Shown here: one piece after another, positions 1 through 9,005 of the stretch
Layout: each line of letters opens with the position of its first letter
Position numbering within the stretch: position 1 is the stretch's first letter
Source: Acidobacteriota bacterium
Lineage (GTDB): Bacteria > Acidobacteriota > Terriglobia > Terriglobales > Acidobacteriaceae
Assembly: GCA_021851465.1 (NCBI GenBank)
Contig: JAJZDL010000002.1
Location: forward strand, 1-43,709
Length of the DNA: 43,709 nt
Reading direction: 5' to 3'
Made by a program: the position numbers and the translations under genes
Notes under the pieces: model-generated
Told to the model about the DNA's origin: nothing
The model's input: the letters and a program-made list of their open reading frames with translations, nothing else
The model's database searches: none

Positions 1-59
1 CACGGAGGAAGGCGCATATATGAGCCGCGCGTAAACTGAGCGGCCACAGACAAACACTT

Positions 60-341
60 ATGGTGCAGCATTTTTTGGTTAAAGGCCGGGTGCAGGGCGT
101 GGGATTTCGCTGGTTCGTGCAGAACGAGGCGGCGCGCATCGGGCTGCGCGGCTGGGTGCGCAATACCGAAGACGGCGACGTCGAGGTTCTTGCCGCGGGC
201 TCGCCGAAGCAGATCGAAGAAGTATTGCTGTTGCTGCACAAAGGGACCCGCGGAAGCCGCGTGGATCGGGTGATCGCACACCAACTGGCCGAGAGCGAGG
301 GTGCGGAGTTGAATGCATTTCAGATTGAAGGAGCGTGGTAA
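60..341 (+). CDS. acyP: Acylphosphatase
   Basis: Small cytosolic enzyme that hydrolyses the carboxyl-phosphate bond of acyl phosphates. The 93-residue product has the usual family length. The N-terminal motif GRVQGVGFR (about residues 9-17) carries the phosphate-binding loop and the catalytic Arg, and GWVRNTEDGDVEV (about 31-43) carries the catalytic Asn, so the active site looks complete. The start is the ATG at 60; no clear Shine-Dalgarno sequence precedes it. The stop codon overlaps the apt start (TAATG), so the two genes are probably translated from one mRNA. The first 59 bases of the window probably hold the end of an upstream gene, but its frame cannot be decided. Confidence 0.93.
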   Translation: MVQHFLVKGRVQGVGFRWFVQNEAARIGLRGWVRNTEDGDVEVLAAGSPKQIEEVLLLLHKGTRGSRVDRVIAHQLAESEGAELNAFQIEGAW

Positions 342-886
342 TGGCCTCGACGAAGCAGATCGACTGCGAGCCGCTGAAGCAGCTTGTGCGCACCGTGCCG
401 GACTTTCCCAAGCCGGGAATCCTGTTCTACGACATCACCACGCTGCTGAAGGACAAGAGCGGCTTCGCGCAACTGATCGACGCGCTGGCGCAGCACTACA
501 TCGGCAGGAAGATCGACCTGGTGCTGGGCATCGAGGCGCGCGGGTTCATCTTCGGCCCTGCGCTGGCGTACCGGCTGAACGCGGGCTTCGTGCCGGTGCG
601 CAAGCCGAAGAAGCTGCCCGCCAAGACGGCGCGCGTCAGCTACGATCTGGAGTACGGGACGGACTCGCTGGAGATCCATCTGGACGCGATCCAGCCGGGC
701 CAGCGCGTGGTGCTGGTGGACGACCTGCTGGCCACCGGCGGCACGATGCAGGCGACGATCCAGTTGGTGAAGCAGCTTGGCGGGGAGATTGCTGGGCTGG
801 CGTTTGCCGTCGAGCTGGATTTTCTGAAGGGCCGCGCCAAGTTCCCGGAGTACGACGTGTTCAGCCTACTGCACTACGACGAGTAA
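341..886 (+). CDS. apt: Adenine phosphoribosyltransferase
   Basis: Purine salvage enzyme that makes AMP from adenine and PRPP in the cytosol. The 181-residue product matches the normal Apt length. The PRPP-binding motif VLVDDLLATGGTM (about residues 122-134) is intact, and the N-terminal segment FPKPGILFYDITTLL is typical of Apt. I chose the ATG at 341 rather than the GTG at 335 because AAGGAG at 328-333 lies 7 nt before it and the ATG overlaps the acylphosphatase stop. It lies about 11 kb upstream of the purL-purF operon, and nothing in the sequence links the two transcriptionally. Confidence 0.96.
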   Translation: MASTKQIDCEPLKQLVRTVPDFPKPGILFYDITTLLKDKSGFAQLIDALAQHYIGRKIDLVLGIEARGFIFGPALAYRLNAGFVPVRKPKKLPAKTARVSYDLEYGTDSLEIHLDAIQPGQRVVLVDDLLATGGTMQATIQLVKQLGGEIAGLAFAVELDFLKGRAKFPEYDVFSLLHYDE

Positions 887-1221
887 CCGAGCGGCCCAAA
901 CTGCGCATCTCTGCTGCGCCAGTCCGCGACGGAGATTTTCAGCTTCGCGGCACCTGGCGTAAAATCACAGTCGATGATTCGCGTTCCCAGACTGAAGCGC
1001 TTCCGTCACGGCCGTCGCGACCGCGGCCGCGGTTGACACGCCTCGCGGTGAAAGATGAGTGCGCCGCAAGACTCCCACCCATTCCATCCCGGTTTTTCGA
1101 TACACTTTTTCCGTCACGACCGCATGCTTCGTTTCTTCCCTGCAGAGACGCACGCGGCCCTTATCTCGCGCCCGGTCCCGATCGTAGACCCTGCGCCACC
1201 ATTCTGAAGATGGAGAAGACA
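887..1221. other. Intergenic region before acnA
   Basis: About 335 bp without a credible gene. The acnA reading frame stays open upstream through this region, but the sequence does not resemble aconitase until after 1222. A TTGACA hexamer at 1033-1038 and a TACACT at 1101-1106 are the only promoter-like words I see, and they are not properly spaced to each other. No convincing terminator follows apt. Confidence 0.4.
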
Positions 1222-4083
1222 ATGCAGACGCCAGCGCAGCACCCCGACAGCTTCCACTCCGCGGCCACACTCTCCAGCGGCGCAACCACAGCCCGCTACT
1301 TCCGGCTACAGGCCCTGGCCGAGAGCGACAGCAGGATCAACCTGGCGCGGCTCCCTTATTCGCTGCGCATCCTGTTGGAGAACCTGCTGCGGCACGAGGA
1401 CGGGCGCACCGTCACCGCGGACGACATCCGCTTCCTGGCCAACTGGGACGCAAAGGCAGAGCCCTCGCGCGAGATCGCGTACATGCCGGCGCGCGTGCTG
1501 ATGCAGGACTTCACCGGGGTGCCTGCCATCGTCGATCTGGCGGCGATGCGCGACGCCATGCGGGCGCTGGGCGGCGACCCGGAGAAGATCAATCCGTTGC
1601 AGCCCGCCGAGCTGGTCATCGACCACTCCGTGCAGGTCGATGAGTTCGGCACCGTCAACTCCTACGACCTCAACGCCGCGCTGGAGTTCACGCGCAACCG
1701 CGAGCGCTACGCCTTCCTCAAGTGGGGCCAGACCGCCTTCCGCAACTTCTCTGCCGTACCGCCGGGTATGGGAATCTGCCATCAGGTCAATTTGGAGTAC
1801 TTGGCGCGAGTCGTCTTCACCACCCAGCCCAAGGCCGATGGCACCGTTACCGCCTACCCCGATACGCTGGTGGGCACCGACAGCCATACCACGATGGTCA
1901 ACGGCCTGGGCGTGCTCGGCTGGGGCGTCGGCGGGATCGAGGCGGAGGCGGCCATGCTTGGCCAGCCGGTGTCCATGCTGGTGCCACAGGTGGTCGGCTT
2001 CCGACTGACCGGCAAGCTGCGTGAGGGAACCACGGCGACCGACCTGGTATTGACGGTAACGGAAGCGCTGCGCAAGCACGGCGTCGTTGGCAAGTTCGTC
2101 GAGTTTTTTGGCCCTGGAATCAGTGAGTTGCCGCTTGCCGATCGCGCTACGATCGCCAATATGGCACCGGAGTACGGCGCTACCTGCGGCATCTTCCCGG
2201 TCGATAACGAGACGCTGAAGTACCTTCGTCTGACGGGCCGCAGCGAAGAGCAGATCGCGTTGGTGGAGGCCTACTTCCGCGCTCAGGGCCTCTTCCACAC
2301 CACTGCCGCGCCCGAGGCGGAGTACTCGTCCACGCTGTCTTTGGATCTGGCGACCGTGGAGCCGAGCGTTGCCGGCCCCAAGCGTCCACAGGACCGCGTC
2401 CTGCTCTCGCAGGCCGCCGCCAGCTTTGCCGAGCAGCTTCCTGCGCTGCTTGGCCCCAATGGGAACCAGTCCGCCGCCCGCCAGGTGCTGCGCTGGGAGG
2501 GCGAAGGCGGCCACGGCTCCGCCAACGGAAGTCCTGCGGGGAGCAGCGGCTCCGCCACCCCTCACGCCGCGCCCAGCAACGCCGCGGCACCGACCTCCGT
2601 TCAGGCGCGCTTCGGCGTCGATCCCGAGCGGTACCTCGACCACGGCTCGATTGTGATCGCGGCGATCACCTCCTGCACCAATACCTCCAACCCCTATGTA
2701 ATGATCGCCGCCGGGTTGCTGGCGAAGAAGGCCGTGGAAAAGGGGCTGAGTACGCCGCCGTGGGTGAAGACCTCGCTGGCACCCGGTTCGCGGGTCGTCA
2801 CGGACTATTACAACAAGTCCGGGCTGACGCAGTACCTCGACGCGCTGCGTTTCAATACCGTTGGGTATGGTTGCACCACCTGCATCGGCAACTCCGGCCC
2901 GCTGCCCACCGACGTCTCGAAGGCCATCGAGGACCAGTCTCTGGTGGCGGTCAGCGTACTCTCCGGCAACCGCAACTTCGAGGGGCGCATCTCGCCGGAG
3001 GTGCGGGCGAATTATCTGATGTCGCCCCCTCTGGTGGTGGCCTACGCTCTGGCCGGGCACATCGGCCACAACTTCGCCACCGACCCGCTGGGCAAGGACA
3101 ACTCCGGCCAGCCGGTCTACCTGAAGGACATCTGGCCGACGCAGAGCGAGGTTGCCGCGACGGTCGCCGGGTGCATCGATTCGGGGATGTTCCGCAAGCA
3201 GTACGCGACGGTGGCCGACGGCGACAAGAACTGGCAGAACCTGACCTTCCCCACCGGCGACACCTACGGATGGGAGCCTGACTCGACCTACATCCGCAAG
3301 GCGCCGTACTTCGACGGGATGACGGGGACGCCCGCTCCGATCGAGGACATCCGCGCGGCGCGGTGCCTGGCCGTTCTCGGCGACTCCGTGACGACCGACC
3401 ACATCTCTCCGGCCGGCTCGATCAAGAAGAGCGGCCCCGCGGGAGAGTACCTCGCCGCCCACGGCGTCGCTGCCGCCGACTTCAACAGCTATGGCTCGCG
3501 GCGCGGCAACCACGAGGTGATGGTGCGCGGGACCTTCGCGAACGTTCGGCTGCGAAACAAGCTTGCGCCGGGGACCGAAGGCGGCGTCACGCGGCTGCTG
3601 CCGGAGGGCACGGAGATGTCCATCTACGACGCCTCGGTCACATACGCCGAGCGTGGCGTGCCGTTGTGCATTCTGGCGGGCAAGGAGTACGGCTCCGGCA
3701 GCTCGCGCGACTGGGCCGCCAAAGGCCCGCGGTTATTGGGAATTAAGTTCGTCGTGGCCGAGAGCTACGAACGCATTCACCGCTCGAACCTGGTGGGCAT
3801 GGGGATTCTGCCGTTCCAGTTTCTCCCCGGCCAGTCCACTGGCTCTCTCGGGCTCACCGGCGAGGAGATATTCGCCATCGGCGATGCGCCCGGCCAGCTC
3901 CAGGCGATGCTGGATTCGAGGTTCGCCGACGGCCGCATTCTGCCCATCCTGGCCGAGACGCCCAGGGGCCGCACCATCGAGTTCTCCGCGACGCTGCGCA
4001 TCGATACGCCGCAGGAGATCCTGTACTACCAGCACGGCGGCATATTGCAATATGTGCTGCGGCAGTTGGCGGGCAAGGCCTAA
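1222..4083 (+). CDS. acnA: Aconitate hydratase (AcnA type)
   Basis: TCA-cycle enzyme interconverting citrate and isocitrate through cis-aconitate; cytosolic, with a [4Fe-4S] cluster. With the start used here, the cluster cysteines are Cys485 (in TSCTNTSNP) and Cys551/Cys554 (GYGCTTCIG). The C-terminal swivel domain contains the substrate-loop motif YGSGSSRDWAAKG. I chose the ATG at 1222 because GGAG at 1212-1215 lies 6 nt upstream; an ATG at 1210 in the same frame is possible. The product is 953 residues, about 60 longer than E. coli AcnA (891). The extra length is mostly a Gly/Ser/Ala/Pro-rich linker (about residues 431-457) just before the first cluster Cys. The stop codon TAA also forms the target duplication of the adjacent MITE. 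Confidence 0.96.
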   Translation: MQTPAQHPDSFHSAATLSSGATTARYFRLQALAESDSRINLARLPYSLRILLENLLRHEDGRTVTADDIRFLANWDAKAEPSREIAYMPARVLMQDFTGVPAIVDLAAMRDAMRALGGDPEKINPLQPAELVIDHSVQVDEFGTVNSYDLNAALEFTRNRERYAFLKWGQTAFRNFSAVPPGMGICHQVNLEYLARVVFTTQPKADGTVTAYPDTLVGTDSHTTMVNGLGVLGWGVGGIEAEAAMLGQPVSMLVPQVVGFRLTGKLREGTTATDLVLTVTEALRKHGVVGKFVEFFGPGISELPLADRATIANMAPEYGATCGIFPVDNETLKYLRLTGRSEEQIALVEAYFRAQGLFHTTAAPEAEYSSTLSLDLATVEPSVAGPKRPQDRVLLSQAAASFAEQLPALLGPNGNQSAARQVLRWEGEGGHGSANGSPAGSSGSATPHAAPSNAAAPTSVQARFGVDPERYLDHGSIVIAAITSCTNTSNPYVMIAAGLLAKKAVEKGLSTPPWVKTSLAPGSRVVTDYYNKSGLTQYLDALRFNTVGYGCTTCIGNSGPLPTDVSKAIEDQSLVAVSVLSGNRNFEGRISPEVRANYLMSPPLVVAYALAGHIGHNFATDPLGKDNSGQPVYLKDIWPTQSEVAATVAGCIDSGMFRKQYATVADGDKNWQNLTFPTGDTYGWEPDSTYIRKAPYFDGMTGTPAPIEDIRAARCLAVLGDSVTTDHISPAGSIKKSGPAGEYLAAHGVAAADFNSYGSRRGNHEVMVRGTFANVRLRNKLAPGTEGGVTRLLPEGTEMSIYDASVTYAERGVPLCILAGKEYGSGSSRDWAAKGPRLLGIKFVVAESYERIHRSNLVGMGILPFQFLPGQSTGSLGLTGEEIFAIGDAPGQLQAMLDSRFADGRILPILAETPRGRTIEFSATLRIDTPQEILYYQHGGILQYVLRQLAGKA

Positions 4084-4225
4084 GAATCTGTCCGGAAACT
4101 ACCGATCAGCGCTCAACGAGGAAACAAGCAACGACGAAATACGGGGATTCTTCCCCTTCGACAAGCTCAGGGTCAGAATGACAATTCGTAAATTTTCGAT
4201 GAGAAGAACTGTTTCTGACAGGTTC
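4084..4225 (-). repeat. MITE R1, copy 1, with TAA target duplication
   Basis: A 142-bp non-coding element with imperfect terminal inverted repeats (GAATCTGTCCGGAAAC on the left; the right end reads inward as GAACCTGTCAGAAAC). It is flanked by TAA at 4081-4083, which is the acnA stop codon, and TAA at 4226-4228. Two more copies lie at 24368-24499 and 40593-40736, both in the opposite orientation to this one. It codes for nothing, so it would need a transposase from elsewhere. The 3-bp TNA duplication is typical of the IS1031-type branch of the IS5 family; that link is an inference. Confidence 0.8.
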
Positions 4226-4276
4226 TAAGAACAGTTTGAATGACGATTCCGCTGGGGCGAAACGATACTTTGGTCC

Positions 4277-4488
4277 AGTGTCCTGAGTCTGAAGTTCGGT
4301 TAGGAATAGGTCGGGCCTTCAGCCCTCTGGTTTGTGGTGCAATGTAGCCTGGGGCTGCGCCCCAGGCTGGTATACAGTGGGCCTTTGGCCCTTGCCGTTG
4401 GCCCTTGGTTTTGTGCTGCGAAGCAATGACTCAGGACACTCGACTCCATCGCCCGCTTTTGTAAAAGAACTTTAGACTCAAGACACTA
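4277..4488 (+). repeat. Repeat R2, copy A, 212-bp MITE-like element
   Basis: Non-coding element bounded by a 21-bp inverted repeat with two mismatches (left end starts AGTGTCCTGAGTCTGAAG). Inside are a 10-bp perfect stem (4346-4355 with 4359-4368, three-base loop), two 13-bp tandem units (4381-4406), and another copy of the terminal word near 4428-4440. A second copy in inverted orientation at 33494-35131 is split by an insertion sequence, and one end alone is found at 40741-40763. I see no target duplication. About 125 bp from its end to 4614 hold no further gene or signal I recognise. Confidence 0.75.
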
Positions 4489-4614
4489 GATTGACTTCGC
4501 ACAAGAACTGCCTTCGATGCCAATCCATCGTCGGAACAGGTTGCGGGCCACTCTGTTTCGCTCTGTAGCAAGCGCGCAGAACACAATTCAACAAGCCCGC
4601 AGACGGCAACGGTT

Positions 4615-5511
4615 CTAGGGGGCGGTCTGCTTCAACATCTGGATCGCATCCTTGTAGCTCAGGCCGGAGGGCACAGGGGAAAAATGGCTTGCCTCCTCCG
4701 TGACCTGAAAGCTCAACGGCTTCAGCATGAGCGCCTTGCCTGTCATGTTGAGCTTTAGGCTGGTCAGCTCCCAGTCGTGCCTGTCCTGTTCGCCGACATC
4801 GCTGTCCTCCAGCACGGCGGCGCCTCCCTTGTCCAGCCTGCCGAGTATGCCAAAGCCGAAGTAGACCTCTGCGATGCAGTGGGCCTCCAGCCGGGCCATC
4901 CGTTCCTGCGCCGGATCGATCCACACCTCGCCCGCCATGCCGCGCAAGATGTCCGCCTCCAGGCTTGGCGGGGCGAACTTCGGGTTGGGAGTAAAGCTCA
5001 GGCGATAGCACTGGCCCGTGGAGCATGGGGCCATCCCCTCATACCGGTACAGGAACGCATCCGGCAGCAGCGCAAGCAGTCGGTCGACGCGGGCTGCATC
5101 TTTCTGCTCTCCCCGGAGCCGGTGCTGCTGTAGTTCGGGGTGGCTGGCCAGATTGTCCAGGCGCTCCAACTCGGCGCGGTTGGCCTCGGCGCTGAGCGGT
5201 TTCCCGTCGATGGCGAGCAGCCGCGCGACGTCGCCGTCGGCCGTCTCGACGATCTCCTTGGTTGTGTCGTGGCGTTCGTCGGTCCGGTGGACCAGATAGC
5301 GGACCGGGTGGTGCTCCTTTTCCGCTTCGAGCCGGTGTTGCACAGCGCGGCGCACCAGGGCCGTCGCATCTATCCGCGCGCTCGGCTGGCCCGGCGCCGC
5401 TGGCTGGCTCAACGCAGACGCGAAGGACAGGAACGCGATGGCCGGCAGAGCCGAATGCGCGACAGCCATCGCGCATCGGAATGACGGCAAGGACTTGCGA
5501 AATGGGAGCAT
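4615..5511 (-). CDS. Hypothetical secreted protein
   Basis: 298-residue protein that I cannot assign to a characterised family. The N-terminus has the look of a signal peptide: basic residues in the first 12, a hydrophobic stretch to about residue 33, and a possible cut after the ALS near residue 35, followed by a Pro/Ala-rich segment. The rest is mostly polar with two close cysteines (CSTGQC), which could form a disulfide in the periplasm. The alternating polar/hydrophobic segments in the C-terminal half recall LolA/LolB-like beta folds, but that is a guess. I use the ATG at 5511 instead of the TTG two codons upstream. It is divergent from the RND operon, with 237 bp between them. Confidence 0.7.
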   Translation of the reverse strand: MLPFRKSLPSFRCAMAVAHSALPAIAFLSFASALSQPAAPGQPSARIDATALVRRAVQHRLEAEKEHHPVRYLVHRTDERHDTTKEIVETADGDVARLLAIDGKPLSAEANRAELERLDNLASHPELQQHRLRGEQKDAARVDRLLALLPDAFLYRYEGMAPCSTGQCYRLSFTPNPKFAPPSLEADILRGMAGEVWIDPAQERMARLEAHCIAEVYFGFGILGRLDKGGAAVLEDSDVGEQDRHDWELTSLKLNMTGKALMLKPLSFQVTEEASHFSPVPSGLSYKDAIQMLKQTAP

Positions 5512-5748
5512 CTTCAAAACCGGTCACCCACGAAGAAACACATGCCACTCCAGAATACCGAAGCAGGCGGCCTGGCCCGAGGGGGCTGGAGGATGAGACT
5601 TGCGGGAAGCTGCTATCGTTTAAACAGACAACAAACGATTCGGCAACTCCCCTTGCTGAAGCTGTCGTTTGACTGGCTGGCCCCTGCGCCGGCCGGGGCG
5701 AGTGTCTCTCGGTCGAAGGCGACCGCGCACTCGGCCAAAGGAGTTTTG

Positions 5749-8700
5749 ATGTGGATCGTCCGTCTCGCTCTTAGGAGACCTTACACCTTCGTCGTGCTGT
5801 CGCTGCTGCTCTTCTTTCTTGGCCCGGTGGTCATCCTGCGCACGCCGGTGGACATCTTCCCGAACATCGACATTCCCGTCGTCTCCGTCGTCTGGAACTA
5901 TGCGGGGCTCTCGCCGCAGGAGCTGAGCGATCGCATCACCGTGCAGTTCGAGCGCAGCCTGACGACCACGGTCAACGACATCGAGCACACCGAGTCGCAG
6001 ACGCTGAACGGCGTCTCGGTCGTCAAGGTCTACTTCCGCCCATCGGTCAACATCTCGCAGGCGGTGGCGCAGGTGACGGCCATCGCGCAGACGGCGCTGA
6101 AGCAGTATCCCCAGGGCACGACACCGCCGCTCATCATCCAGTACAGCGCTTCGAGCGTCCCGGTGCTGCAACTGGGGCTCTCCGGCGCCGGCCTCACCGA
6201 GCAGCAGTTGTACGACTACGGCACCAACTTCATTCGCACCCAGCTCGCCACGGTGCAGGGCGCCTCGATCCCCTTCCCTTACGGCGGCAAGCAGCGCCAG
6301 GTACAGGTGGACATCGACACCCGCAAGCTACAATCCTTCGGCCTCTCCGCCTCGGACGTGGTCAACGCCGTCGGCGCGCAGAACATCATCCTGCCCGCCG
6401 GCGATGTCAAGATCGGCAGCATCGACTATGAGGTCGAGACCAACAGCGCCCCGCTGACGATCGCGGAACTGAACGACCTGCCCATCAAGACCGTCAACGG
6501 CGCGACCATTTACATGCGCGACATCGGCAACGTGCGCGACGGCTTTCCGCCCCAGACCAACATCGTGCGCGTCGATGGACAGCGCGCGTCGTTGTTGACC
6601 ATTACGAAGACGGGCGACGCCTCCACGCTGGACATCATCTCCAATGTGCGCGCTCAGTTGCCGATGATCTCGGCGCAGTTGCCTCCGGCGCTGCGCATCC
6701 GGCCCATCGCAGACCAGTCGGTCTTCGTCCGCTCGGCGATCAGCGGCGTGATGCGCGAGGCGATCATCGCCGCCTGCCTGACCGCCTCGATGATCCTCGT
6801 CTTCCTCGGCAACTGGCGTTCCACGCTCATCATCGCGGTGTCGATCCCACTGTCCATTCTCTGCTCCCTGCTGATGCTCTCCGCTCTGGGCGAGACGATC
6901 AACATCATGACCCTCGGCGGCCTGGCGTTGGCCGTCGGCATCCTGGTGGACGACGCAACCGTCGAGATCGAGAACATCAACCGCAACCTGGAGCTCGGCA
7001 AGGAGGTCGAGGACGCCATCCTCACCGGCGCCTCGCAGATCGCGGTCCCGGCCTTCGTCTCCACGCTGGCCATCTGCATCGTCTTCGTTCCCATGTTCTT
7101 CCTTGCCGGCGTCGCGCGGTATCTGTTTGTGCCTCTGGCGGAGGCGGTCGTCTTCGCCATGCTTGCGTCCTATTTCCTCTCGCGCACCATCGTGCCGACC
7201 ATGGCGAAGTACCTGCTGAAGGGGCACGAGCACGACCGCGTGGAACAGGCGCGCGCCAGCCGCAACCCGTTTGTCCGCTTCCAGATCGCGTTTGAGCATT
7301 ACTTCGAGAGGCTGCGCAACTGGTACCACGGCGTTCTTAAGCTCTGCCTGCAGTATCGGACAGTATTTCTGCTGTCGATCGTTGCGTTCTGGATCGCGTC
7401 GCTGGCCCTGCTGTATCCGTGGCTGGGGCAGGACTTCTTCCCTTCGGTGGACGGAGGCCAGTTCAAGTTGCATGTGCGCGCGCACACCGGCCTGCGCATT
7501 GAAGACACGGCAGGGTTGTGCGACCGGATCGAAGATGTGATCCGCCAGCAGATCCCCAAAGCAGAGCTGGGCACGATCATCGACAACATCGGCATTCCAT
7601 ACTCCGGCCTGAACCTCTCCTACTCGAATTCGGCCCCGATCGGGACCTCCGACGCCGACATTCTGGTGTCCCTGGCGGAGAAGCATCGGCCAACCGTGGA
7701 GTACACACGCGCCTTGCGCGAGACGCTGACCCGGGACTTCCCCGGCACCGAGTTCTACTACCTGCCTACAGACATGGTGAGTCAGATTCTCAACTTCGGC
7801 CTGCCCGCGCAGATCGATGTGCAGATTGCGGGACAGCAGGTGGACCAGAACCGCGCGCTGGCCGAGCAGATGATGCAGCAGATCGGCCACATTCCCGGCG
7901 CCACCGACCTGCGAATCCAGCAGCCCTTCAACCTACCCAAGTGGACGGTCGACGTCGATCGCACGCGCGCGCAGGAGGTCGGCTACAGCCAACTGAACGT
8001 GGCGCAGGACGTGCTCACCAGCCTGAGCGGCAGCTTTCAGACCAACCCCACCTTCTATCTCAACCCGCGCAACCACGTCAGCTACAACATCGCCGTCGAG
8101 ACGCCACAGTACGATGTGGAGAGCCTACAGCAGTTGCAGAACTTTCCCATCGCCATCGAGGGCTCCGGCCGGCAACCGCAGATTCTCGGCAACCTGGCAT
8201 CCATTGTCCGGGGCGTGGAACCCGGCACGGTGAGCCACTACAACGCGCAGCCGCTCATCGACATCTACGGCTCGGTCGATGGCGCCGATCTGTCCAGCGT
8301 GGCGCGCAGGGTCGAGCGCATCATCGAGCAGAGCAAACCCAAACTTCCACGCGGGAGCCAGATCTTCCTGCGCGGGCAGATCGAGACCATGCACAGCTCT
8401 TTTCAAGGGCTCTTCTACGGTTTGCTGTTCTCCGTTGTGCTGGTCTACGCGCTGATCGTGGTGAACTTCCAAAGCTGGCTCGACCCGTTCATCATCATCG
8501 CGGCGCTGCCCGGCGCGCTGGCCGGGATCGTATGGATTCTCTTCCTCACGGGGACCCACATCAGCGTCCCCGCGCTCACCGGCGCCATCATGTGCATGGG
8601 CGTGGCCACGGCGAACTCGATCCTGGTGGTCAGCTTTGCGAAGGAACAGATGGAGCATGGCATGGGTGCGACCGAGGCGGCGCTCAGCGCGGGCTATACC

Positions 8701-8940
8701 CGCTTCCGTCCGGTCGTTATGACCGCACTGGCGATGATCATCGGCATGGTGCCCATGGCGCTGGGACTGGGCGACGGCGGCGAGCAGAACGCTCCGCTGG
8801 GCCGCGCCGTCATCGGTGGGCTGCTGCTGGCCACCTTCGGCACGCTCACCTTCGTCCCCGTCTTCTTTTCGCTGATGCATCGCAACGATCTGCAGCGCGT
8901 CACGGTCCAGCCAACGCACCCGAACGAGGCCCAGCCATGA
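5749..8940 (+). CDS. RND efflux transporter, inner-membrane permease
   Basis: Inner-membrane proton-driven pump of a tripartite efflux system (AcrB/HAE1-like). The 1063-residue length fits. TM1 is at about residues 10-30, followed by the periplasmic PVDIFPNIDIPV segment. TM4 contains the paired aspartates Asp401-Asp402 (GILVDDATVEIEN), matching AcrB Asp407/Asp408. In TM10 the segment GVATANSILVVSFAKE aligns with AcrB GLSAKNAILIVEFAKD, so the AcrB Lys940 position is Ala955 here. The TM11 Arg is present (TRFRPVVMTALA). The ATG at 5749 is preceded by AAAGGAG at 5737-5743. First gene of an operon with an adaptor and an outer-membrane factor; the substrate cannot be predicted. Confidence 0.93.
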   Translation: MWIVRLALRRPYTFVVLSLLLFFLGPVVILRTPVDIFPNIDIPVVSVVWNYAGLSPQELSDRITVQFERSLTTTVNDIEHTESQTLNGVSVVKVYFRPSVNISQAVAQVTAIAQTALKQYPQGTTPPLIIQYSASSVPVLQLGLSGAGLTEQQLYDYGTNFIRTQLATVQGASIPFPYGGKQRQVQVDIDTRKLQSFGLSASDVVNAVGAQNIILPAGDVKIGSIDYEVETNSAPLTIAELNDLPIKTVNGATIYMRDIGNVRDGFPPQTNIVRVDGQRASLLTITKTGDASTLDIISNVRAQLPMISAQLPPALRIRPIADQSVFVRSAISGVMREAIIAACLTASMILVFLGNWRSTLIIAVSIPLSILCSLLMLSALGETINIMTLGGLALAVGILVDDATVEIENINRNLELGKEVEDAILTGASQIAVPAFVSTLAICIVFVPMFFLAGVARYLFVPLAEAVVFAMLASYFLSRTIVPTMAKYLLKGHEHDRVEQARASRNPFVRFQIAFEHYFERLRNWYHGVLKLCLQYRTVFLLSIVAFWIASLALLYPWLGQDFFPSVDGGQFKLHVRAHTGLRIEDTAGLCDRIEDVIRQQIPKAELGTIIDNIGIPYSGLNLSYSNSAPIGTSDADILVSLAEKHRPTVEYTRALRETLTRDFPGTEFYYLPTDMVSQILNFGLPAQIDVQIAGQQVDQNRALAEQMMQQIGHIPGATDLRIQQPFNLPKWTVDVDRTRAQEVGYSQLNVAQDVLTSLSGSFQTNPTFYLNPRNHVSYNIAVETPQYDVESLQQLQNFPIAIEGSGRQPQILGNLASIVRGVEPGTVSHYNAQPLIDIYGSVDGADLSSVARRVERIIEQSKPKLPRGSQIFLRGQIETMHSSFQGLFYGLLFSVVLVYALIVVNFQSWLDPFIIIAALPGALAGIVWILFLTGTHISVPALTGAIMCMGVATANSILVVSFAKEQMEHGMGATEAALSAGYTRFRPVVMTALAMIIGMVPMALGLGDGGEQNAPLGRAVIGGLLLATFGTLTFVPVFFSLMHRNDLQRVTVQPTHPNEAQP

Positions 8941-9005
8941 ACAACCGCAAACGGACAAAACGGGCCGAACCGGCGCCTGTAGAGCGCACGGAGGCGCAGC
9001 AATGA
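8937..9005 (+). CDS. 22-residue ORF coupling permease and adaptor genes
   Basis: A tiny ORF whose ATG overlaps the permease stop (ATGA, 8937-8940) and whose TGA overlaps the adaptor start (ATGA, 9002-9005). A GAGG with 7-nt spacing precedes it. The peptide is very basic at its N-terminus (NNRKRTKR) and Glu/Ala/Pro-rich after that, with no membrane segment. It may be a true small protein, or it may mainly carry ribosomes from the permease to the adaptor gene. I do not recognise a family. Confidence 0.45.
   Translation: MNNRKRTKRAEPAPVERTEAQQ

Noticed and set aside
1..39. End of an upstream gene, ending TGA at 37-39 or TAA at 32-34.
   Set aside because: Two frames give plausible short tails and there is too little sequence to choose.
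1033..1061. TTGACA as a promoter for acnA.
   Set aside because: No acceptable -10 at 16-18 bp spacing.
313..1221. Upstream extension of the aconitase frame by about 300 codons.
   Set aside because: It overlaps apt in another frame, is not like aconitase, and a good start with Shine-Dalgarno is at 1222.
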